DNA from: Shewanella sp.
Lineage (GTDB): Bacteria; Pseudomonadota; Gammaproteobacteria; Enterobacterales; Shewanellaceae
Reading direction: 5' to 3'
Assembly (NCBI GenBank): GCA_004195335.1
Contig: SDWK01000987.1
Location: 1-5,141 of the forward strand
DNA length: 5,141 bases
Shown here: in pieces, positions 1 to 5,141 of the stretch
Position numbering within the stretch: position 1 is the first letter of the stretch
How the letters are laid out: each line of letters starts with the position of its first letter
Translations under genes and position numbers: made by a program
The notes under the pieces: generated by a model
Database searches by the model: none
Told to the model about the DNA's origin: nothing
Seen by the model: only the letters and a program-made list of their open reading frames with translations

Positions 1-1753
1 GCCGGAAACCCGAGTCGCCAAGCTCAAGCATTACAGTGCAACCGTGTTCTCTTTCCCATTTGTCCTGCTGTTTAGCTATCTGCCAAGTCTATTACTGACT
101 TTGGCACTACTCATCGGTCGCTTCGTCTCTTGGTTAACCGGGCTGGTTATGCGTCCACTGAGCACCAGTTTCAACTGGATCTACCAAAAGTTAGAATCGG
201 TCTATCATGTTCTGCTCGCTCAGGCACTTAAGTTTAAAGTACTGACATTGAGCATCGCAATTCTAGTCACCCTTGGTGCAGCCTCTTTGTTTCCCAAGTT
301 GGGAATGGAGCTGATCCCGCCGATGAACCAGGGTGAGTTTTATGTCGAAGTTTTATTACCACCAGGAACTGAAGTCACTGAAACTGATAAGGTATTACGT
401 AAGCTCGCCCTATCAATTAAAGACAGGGAAGATGTTAAGCACGCTTATAGCCAAGCGGGTAGTGGTGGCTTAATGACGTCTGACACCTCTCGTGGTGGAG
501 AAAATTGGGGCCGCCTACAAGTCGTACTAGCCGATCACAATGCCTTTAATGCCGTGGCTTCGGTATTGCGTACCACTGCAATGCGTATCCCTGAGCTGGA
601 GGCTCAAATTCAACATCCTGAGCTATTTAGCTTTAAAACACCGTTAGAGATAGAGTTAATCGGCTATGATCTGGCTCAGCTTAAAAATACCGCTGACAAT
701 CTGGTCGATGCCCTCTCCGACTCTGACCGATTTGCCGATATCAATACCAGCCTACGTGACGGTCAACCTGAACTTAGCATTCGTTTTGACCATGAACGGT
801 TAGCCGCACTCGGAATGAATGCGCCTATGGTCGCAAACCGAATTGCACAACGCATCGGTGGCACTATCGCCAGCCAATACACGGTGAGAGATCGTAAAGT
901 CGATATTTTGGTCAGAAGTGCAATCGAAGAGCGCGATCAGATAAGTGACATCGACTCAATGATTGTTAACCCAGATAGTAACCATCCTATCGCGCTAAGT
1001 GCCGTAGCTGATGTCAATTTAAATCTGGGCCCATCGGCGATTAACCGTATCAGCCAGCAACGAGTGGCAATCGTCTCCGCTAACCTGGCCTATGGCGATC
1101 TTAACGAAGCCGTTTTGGAAGCCAGAGATATCTTGTCTAAACAGACATTACCGACTTCGGTTCAGGCACGGTTTGGTGGCCAGAATGAAGAGATGGAGCA
1201 CTCTTTCCAATCGTTGCAAATCGCACTCGTGTTGGCCGTATTCCTCGTTTATCTCGTTATGGCGAGCCAGTTCGAATCATTATTGCACCCACTGCTGATC
1301 CTTATCGCCGTACCTATGGCGGTTGGAGGGAGTATTTTCGGACTCTACATCACTCAGACTCACTTAAGTGTCGTGGTGTTTATCGGTCTTATCATGCTCG
1401 CTGGTATCGTGGTCAATAATGCCATCGTGCTGGTAGACAGGATTAACCAACTCAGGCAGGAGGGGCGCGATAAGATGGATGCCATATCTGAAGCAGCAAA
1501 ATCACGCCTTCGCCCGATTATCATGACGACATTAACCACGGCGCTGGGCTTATCGCCGATGGCCTTGGGTCTTGGAGATGGGTCAGAAGTTCGCGCCCCA
1601 ATGGCCATTACCGTAATCTTTGGCCTGCTACTGTCAACCTTGCTGACCTTAGTGGTTATCCCTGTGCTGTATGCCTTGTTCGATCGCAAAGAGTACAAGG
1701 TCAAGAAGAGTGACACTAGCCCAGAGGTTGTAACTGTGGGAGGTCAGGCATGA
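1..1753 (+). CDS. RND efflux permease, C-terminal part (5'-truncated by window edge)
   Basis: This is the inner-membrane pump subunit of a proton-driven RND efflux system, cut by the window start. The reading frame is open from base 2 and ends at TGA 1751-1753, giving 583 visible residues of an expected 1000 or more. Numbering from base 2, a hydrophobic stretch at about 15-38 is followed by TM7 (about 80-98), then the junction GMELIPPMNQGEFYVEVLLP that opens the second periplasmic porter and docking domain (about 99-400), and TM8-TM12 (about 403-422, 427-448, 456-479, 505-526, 532-559). TM10 reads GIVVNNAIVLVDRINQL, with Asn where AcrB has the relay residue Lys940. TM11 has RLRPIIMTT, keeping the Arg and Thr that match AcrB R971 and T978. 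The GTG at base 44 is internal to the hydrophobic segment, so it is not the real start. The TM4 aspartates lie upstream and cannot be checked. The RND assignment is firm; the substrate is unknown. The gene overlaps the next by 4 bases. Confidence 0.95.
   Translation, partial: PETRVAKLKHYSATVFSFPFVLLFSYLPSLLLTLALLIGRFVSWLTGLVMRPLSTSFNWIYQKLESVYHVLLAQALKFKVLTLSIAILVTLGAASLFPKLGMELIPPMNQGEFYVEVLLPPGTEVTETDKVLRKLALSIKDREDVKHAYSQAGSGGLMTSDTSRGGENWGRLQVVLADHNAFNAVASVLRTTAMRIPELEAQIQHPELFSFKTPLEIELIGYDLAQLKNTADNLVDALSDSDRFADINTSLRDGQPELSIRFDHERLAALGMNAPMVANRIAQRIGGTIASQYTVRDRKVDILVRSAIEERDQISDIDSMIVNPDSNHPIALSAVADVNLNLGPSAINRISQQRVAIVSANLAYGDLNEAVLEARDILSKQTLPTSVQARFGGQNEEMEHSFQSLQIALVLAVFLVYLVMASQFESLLHPLLILIAVPMAVGGSIFGLYITQTHLSVVVFIGLIMLAGIVVNNAIVLVDRINQLRQEGRDKMDAISEAAKSRLRPIIMTTLTTALGLSPMALGLGDGSEVRAPMAITVIFGLLLSTLLTLVVIPVLYALFDRKEYKVKKSDTSPEVVTVGGQA
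1738..1743 (+). promoter_or_regulatory. Ribosome binding site of the second RND permease
   Basis: GGGAGG lies six bases upstream of the ATG at 1750, a good Shine-Dalgarno match at near-ideal spacing. It sits inside the last codons of the upstream permease. Together with the ATGA stop/start overlap (1750-1753), it supports this start codon and suggests translational coupling, which would keep the two pump subunits in balanced amounts. Confidence 0.8.
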
Positions 1754-4700
1754 ACTTAACCCGCTTAGCCATTAAAAGACCCGTTACCACCAGCATGTTT
1801 TTCGTCGCCATTTTACTGTTTGGCCTCGCTTCCAGTCGGTTATTACCCCTGGAGATGTTTCCCGGTATCGACATGCCTCAGGTTAACATTGAGGTGCCTT
1901 ACAAAGGTTCTACCCCAGCCGAAGTTGAGCGCGACATCACCAGCGTACTCGAAGAGTCTCTGGCGACCATGAGCGGAATCGAAGAGCTGAGATCCAGCTC
2001 TTCTCAAAATGGCGCCGAGATTGAGCTGAGAATGAAGTGGGGAGAAAACGTCGCCACCAAGAGCCTGGAAGCGAGAGAGAAAATCGATGCGGTCAGGCAT
2101 CTACTGCCTAAAGACGTTGAACGTGTGTTTATCAGGCAGTTCTCTACCGCAGATATGCCGGTATTAAATTTGAGAATATCCAGTGATCGCGAACTTTCCG
2201 GTGCCTTCGATCTACTCGACAAGCAGCTCAAACGTCCACTGGAACGTGTCGAGGGTGTTTCGCAAGTCACCCTTTATGGGGTCGAGCAAAAACAGATTGA
2301 AATCCGGATTAACGCAGATAAGTTATCTGCGAGTAACATCTCGATTCAAGCCCTGACGCGCAGACTGCAGCAAGAAAATTTTGTCATCAGCGCCGGAATA
2401 TTGAGAACCGATTCCCGCGTCTATCAGGTCTCGCCTAAGGGCGAGTTCAGAAACCTTGATGAGATTAACAACTTAGTCCTCACGCCGGGCGTGACCTTAG
2501 GCGATATCGCCACGGTCAGCTTCTCTCTTCCGGAGCGCCTGGATGGTCGTCACTTAGATCAAAACTATGCCGTCGGTCTCGATGTATTTAAAGAGTCCGG
2601 TGCCAACCTGGTCGAAGTATCAAAACGCGTAATGAAAGTCATCGAAAATGCGAAGAAAGATCAACAATTTCAAGGCATAAAACTGTATGTCATGGAAGAT
2701 CAGGCCTATGGCGTCACCTCGTCACTGGAAGACCTGCTCACCGCAGGCCTTATCGGTGCATTGCTGTCATTTGCCGTGCTCTACCTGTTTTTACGTAACC
2801 TGAAAATGACCTTAGTCGTCGTGACCTCTGTGCCAATCTCTATATGCATGACACTTGCGGCCATGTATCTGCTTGGCTACAGCCTGAATATTCTCTCTAT
2901 GATGGGTTTGCTGCTGGCCGTGGGCATGCTTATCGATAACGCCGTGGTGGTGACTGAGAGTGTATTGCAGGAGAAACAGGCACAAGCTCAGGGACAAAGT
3001 ATCGACTCTATTGATGAGCAAGACAATGACCCGGTGCTTACGGGCGTTGATAAAGTCGCCCTTGCGGTGCTCGCCGGTACGCTCACGACCGCTATCGTGT
3101 TCCTGCCCAATATCTTCGGGGTGAAGGTCGAATTGACCATCTTTCTCGAGCATGTGGCGATTGCCATCTGTATCTCTCTGGCCGCCTCTCTGTTAGTGGC
3201 TAAAACCTTACTGCCACTCATGTTGAGTCGTATGCATTTCGACATCGATACCCAGAAAAAAGAGAGTAAGCTGCGAAGCTATTATCATCGCAGCCTTAAT
3301 TGGATTCTATCCCACCCGCGCATATCTGGCGTCATAGCCCTGTTAATGCTTGCCTCAACGGCATTGCCACTGAACATGGTTAAACAAGACCAATCTGACG
3401 GCGAGGGAAACAATAAACTCTACATCAATTACCAGGTTGAGGGACGTCATAGTCTGGATGTCACCGAAGCCATGATCACCAAGATGGAAGAGTATCTTTA
3501 TGCCAATCAAGAGAAGTTTCAGATAGATTCTGTTTACAGTTACTTCTCGGCTGACCGCGGCCAATCGACCCTGATCCTCAATGAAGATGTTGAGATCGAC
3601 ATGAAGGAACTGAAGAAAAGCATCCGAGAAGGCTTTCCAAAATTTTCGATTGCTAAACCTCAATTTGGTTGGGGCAGTGACAATAACGGACTCAGGGTAT
3701 CACTCACCGGCCGCTCCACCAGCGATCTGATCACGTTAAGTGAGCAAGTGATCCCGTTATTATCTTCGATAGAGGGGCTAACCGATGTGAGATCTGAGCT
3801 CAGTGGTGCACAGCAAGAGGTGGTCATTCGTGTTGACCGTGAGATGGCAGCCAGACTAGACCTTAAGCTCAATGAAGTCGCCTCGAGTATCTCTATGGCG
3901 CTTCGTGGGACCCCGCTACGCTCTTTCCGTCACGATCCCAATGGAGAGCTGCGTATCGTGATGTCGTTCGAGCAGCAATGGCGCCTGTCGCTTGAGAAGT
4001 TAAAACAACTGCCTGTGATCAGAATCGATAACCGTGTTTATACTCTGGACAGTTTGGCTAAAATTGAGATATTACCTCGATTTGACACCATCAGACACTA
4101 TGACAGACAAACGGCGCTATCGATCGGAGCCAATCTGGATGACTTAACCACAGAAGAAGCGCAGGAGAAGATCACGCAGGCGTTGAAGACGGTAAACTTT
4201 CCGGCTGGATACGGCTACTCCCTCAGAGGTGGTTTTGAGAAACAAGATGAAGATGAGGCGGTAATGGCGACCAATATGTTGCTCGCTATTGCCATGATCT
4301 ACATTGTAATGGCGGCTCTGTTTGAATCATTGCTGCTACCGACTGCGATTATCACCTCTATCCTGTTTTCTATCACAGGTGTATTTTGGGCCCTGCTGTT
4401 TACCGGCACGCCTATGTCTATTATGGCTATGATTGGTATCTTAATCTTAATGGGCATTGTCGTGAACAACGGCATAGTCTTGGTTGACCAAATCAATCAG
4501 CTATCACCCGATTTAGACAAGCTATCTGATACCATTAGTGAGGTATGTCATTCACGTCTGCGTCCGGTATTAATGACCGTTGGCACCACAGTGCTCGGAC
4601 TCGTACCTCTAGCAATGGGAGACACTCAGCTCGGTGGCGGTGGTCCCTCGTATTCACCAATGGCTATTGCAATAATAGGCGGACTAACCTTCTCAACCGT

Positions 4701-4821
4701 GACCAGCTTATATCTGGTTCCTCTTTGCTATCAGGCGCTATACAGAATGAGATACCGAGCGGCGATTAAACTCGGCCAGGCCGATCGTGTATCCAAACGT
4801 CTACTGCCATGGGCGCAATAA
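1750..4821 (+). CDS. RND efflux permease, complete (second of a tandem pair)
   Basis: This is a full-length RND (AcrB-superfamily) inner-membrane proton/substrate antiporter of 1023 residues, the usual family length. The N-terminus NLTRLAIKRPVTTSMFFVA is the classic cytoplasmic lead into TM1 (about 12-33). The first periplasmic domain spans about 34-327. TM2-TM6 lie at about 328-347, 354-375, 379-403, 434-458 and 466-490, and TM7 at about 522-541. The second periplasmic domain spans about 542-835, and TM8-TM12 lie at about 838-858, 864-886, 890-914, 936-957 and 970-995. TM4 reads GMLIDNAVVVTES: Asp396 matches AcrB D407, while the D408 position is Asn397. TM10 has VVNNGIVLVDQINQL, with no Lys940 equivalent. 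TM11 keeps Arg938 and Thr943 in RLRPVLMT. The TM4-TM5 linker (about 405-430) is Gln/Asp-rich. The gene overlaps the upstream permease by 4 bases, which suggests an operon and possibly a mixed trimer as in MdtB/MdtC. The substrate (drugs, detergents or lipids) is not determinable, and orthology to MdtC is not claimed. Confidence 0.96.
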   Translation: MNLTRLAIKRPVTTSMFFVAILLFGLASSRLLPLEMFPGIDMPQVNIEVPYKGSTPAEVERDITSVLEESLATMSGIEELRSSSSQNGAEIELRMKWGENVATKSLEAREKIDAVRHLLPKDVERVFIRQFSTADMPVLNLRISSDRELSGAFDLLDKQLKRPLERVEGVSQVTLYGVEQKQIEIRINADKLSASNISIQALTRRLQQENFVISAGILRTDSRVYQVSPKGEFRNLDEINNLVLTPGVTLGDIATVSFSLPERLDGRHLDQNYAVGLDVFKESGANLVEVSKRVMKVIENAKKDQQFQGIKLYVMEDQAYGVTSSLEDLLTAGLIGALLSFAVLYLFLRNLKMTLVVVTSVPISICMTLAAMYLLGYSLNILSMMGLLLAVGMLIDNAVVVTESVLQEKQAQAQGQSIDSIDEQDNDPVLTGVDKVALAVLAGTLTTAIVFLPNIFGVKVELTIFLEHVAIAICISLAASLLVAKTLLPLMLSRMHFDIDTQKKESKLRSYYHRSLNWILSHPRISGVIALLMLASTALPLNMVKQDQSDGEGNNKLYINYQVEGRHSLDVTEAMITKMEEYLYANQEKFQIDSVYSYFSADRGQSTLILNEDVEIDMKELKKSIREGFPKFSIAKPQFGWGSDNNGLRVSLTGRSTSDLITLSEQVIPLLSSIEGLTDVRSELSGAQQEVVIRVDREMAARLDLKLNEVASSISMALRGTPLRSFRHDPNGELRIVMSFEQQWRLSLEKLKQLPVIRIDNRVYTLDSLAKIEILPRFDTIRHYDRQTALSIGANLDDLTTEEAQEKITQALKTVNFPAGYGYSLRGGFEKQDEDEAVMATNMLLAIAMIYIVMAALFESLLLPTAIITSILFSITGVFWALLFTGTPMSIMAMIGILILMGIVVNNGIVLVDQINQLSPDLDKLSDTISEVCHSRLRPVLMTVGTTVLGLVPLAMGDTQLGGGGPSYSPMAIAIIGGLTFSTVTSLYLVPLCYQALYRMRYRAAIKLGQADRVSKRLLPWAQ

Positions 4822-4854
4822 TGACGAGATAAAATAGAAAGGTATTGAAAATAC

Positions 4855-4879
4855 AAAGGCTGCGATTGCAGCCTTTTTT
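4855..4879 (+). terminator. Rho-independent terminator of the RND operon
   Basis: A perfect 9-bp stem, AAAGGCTGC (4855-4863) with GCAGCCTTT (4868-4876), closes a 4-base GATT loop and runs into a six-T tract (4874-4879). It begins 33 bases after the stop codon of the second permease, so that gene is the last of its operon. The A run before the stem also gives a short, weaker signal on the opposite strand. Confidence 0.9.
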
Positions 4880-4910
4880 ATAGTTATACCAATTGTACTA
4901 AATATCTGAC

Positions 4911-4990
4911 CATTCAGCGGGAGTTCAAAGCTCTGTAGGTAAGATGGATGCTTGAAGCTAATAGTTATTCTATATCGAAAGCATTCAGCG
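4911..4990. repeat. 9-base direct repeat CATTCAGCG within the element
   Basis: CATTCAGCG occurs at 4911-4919 and again at 4982-4990, 71 bases apart. The first copy runs into the left arm of the first hairpin, while the second lies inside its loop region. The two copies compete for the same partner only in part, so they may reflect an internal duplication during the element's history. Confidence 0.5.
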
Positions 4991-5015
4991 TAGCATATAG
5001 AGCTTTGAAACCCGC
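4917..5015. repeat. First imperfect hairpin of the element
   Basis: The left arm, GCGGGAGTTCAAAGCTCT (4917-4934), pairs with the right arm, AGAGCTTTGAAACCCGC (4999-5015), with a single one-base bulge/mismatch at the AG/T position. As RNA, the stem can extend by a G-U pair and two A-U pairs (to 4937 / 4996). Within the loop, ATGCTT (4948-4953) pairs with AAGCAT (4979-4984), giving a second inner stem. The arms are too well matched and too long to be a chance palindrome in 100 bases. Confidence 0.8.
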
Positions 5016-5022
5016 ACTACGT

Positions 5023-5118
5023 GAGCTCCTCAGAATTCACACTTCTGCTTTGCATTGACTTAAAAGGGGGAGCCATTTCTTCATCAATGCGCCTTGAATT
5101 GAAAATTCTGAGGTGCTC
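5023..5118. repeat. Second imperfect hairpin of the element
   Basis: GAGCTCCTCAGAATT (5023-5037) is complementary to AATTCTGAGGTGCTC (5104-5118) at 14 of 15 positions. Inside it, GCATTGA (5052-5058) pairs perfectly with TCAATGC (5084-5090), leaving a near-symmetric internal loop (14 and 13 bases) and a 25-base apical loop containing a purine-rich run, AAAAGGGGGAG (5062-5072). The stem, symmetric internal loop, stem, loop layout resembles a folded RNA or a transposable-element end structure. Confidence 0.8.
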
Positions 5119-5141
5119 TGAATTGATTACATATTTAATGC

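Larger units (their letters stand above)
4884..5141. repeat. Palindromic intergenic element, MITE/REP-like, possibly cut at the right edge
   Basis: This gene-free stretch after the terminator is built from nested inverted repeats. It opens with TTATACCAATTGTA (4884-4897), which contains the palindrome CAATTG. A short flanking inverted repeat, TAAATAT (4899-4905) and ATATTTA (5131-5137), encloses two large imperfect hairpins placed side by side (4917-5015 and 5023-5118). No ORF with a plausible start and ribosome binding site is present. The architecture (outer arms, two internal stem-loops, no coding capacity, position just after a terminator) suits a non-autonomous mobile repeat or a structured RNA. 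That it is repeated elsewhere in the genome is inference from its form and from similar-looking marine gammaproteobacterial elements; only one copy is visible. Its boundaries are approximate and the right end may lie beyond the window. Confidence 0.6.

Noticed and set aside
44..46. GTG as the start codon of the first permease
   Set aside because: The frame is open back to base 2 with sensible protein sequence, the GTG lies inside the transporter fold, and no ribosome binding site precedes it; the gene is cut by the window.
1360..1716. Antisense open frame of 118 codons
   Set aside because: It lies opposite the conserved TM10-TM12 coding region, has no recognisable domain, and is explained as a shadow of the permease codons.
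2812..3153. Antisense open frame of 113 codons, His/Arg-rich
   Set aside because: It is a reverse-strand shadow of the TM3-TM5 region; its composition follows from the complement of hydrophobic codons, and there is no supporting ribosome binding site or family match.
4545..4769. Forward open frame of 74 codons overlapping the end of the second permease
   Set aside because: It is out of frame within well-conserved TM11-TM12 coding sequence, and its Ser/Arg-rich product looks like a frame-shadow.
1..4821. Assignment as heavy-metal (CzcA/CusA) pumps or as MdtB/MdtC orthologues
   Set aside because: The CusA-type methionine/metal motifs are not evident in the visible sequence, and the likeness to MdtB/MdtC rests on tandem arrangement only; naming would over-claim.
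4822..5141. Possible small protein gene in the 3' intergenic region
   Set aside because: No frame offers a start with a Shine-Dalgarno sequence and a useful length; the region is explained by the terminator and palindromic element.
4884..5141. CRISPR array or attachment site
   Set aside because: There are no regularly spaced direct repeats (only one duplicated nonamer), and no integrase or tRNA gene is adjacent.

Overview
The window looks like chromosomal DNA of a marine gammaproteobacterium, most likely Shewanella or a close relative. This is inferred from the balanced base composition, the style of the two transporter proteins, and a palindromic intergenic element opening with TTATACCAATTGTA, a type of sequence I associate with marine gammaproteobacterial repeats. 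No database search was possible, so the genus is a guess.

Bases 1-1753 carry the C-terminal part (583 residues) of an RND-superfamily efflux permease whose N-terminal half lies upstream of the window. Bases 1750-4821 carry a second, complete RND permease of 1023 residues. The two genes overlap by four bases (ATGA), share a direction, and the second has its own Shine-Dalgarno sequence inside the end of the first. They are therefore almost certainly co-transcribed and translationally coupled. Tandem non-identical RND permeases of this kind (as in MdtB/MdtC of E. coli) can form mixed trimers that pump drugs or other amphiphiles from the inner membrane and periplasm to an outer-membrane channel through a periplasmic adaptor. 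An adaptor gene is expected upstream but is not visible. The substrate cannot be told from the sequence.

A clean intrinsic terminator at 4855-4879 ends the operon. The remaining roughly 260 bases (4880-5141) contain no plausible gene. They hold a structured palindromic element: two large imperfect hairpins side by side (4917-5015 and 5023-5118), a 9-base direct repeat, and a possible flanking inverted repeat (4899-4905 / 5131-5137) whose right end may run past the window edge. It looks like a non-coding mobile repeat (MITE- or REP-like) or a structured RNA, and is the least ordinary part of the window. No CRISPR array, tRNA, rRNA or transposase gene was seen.
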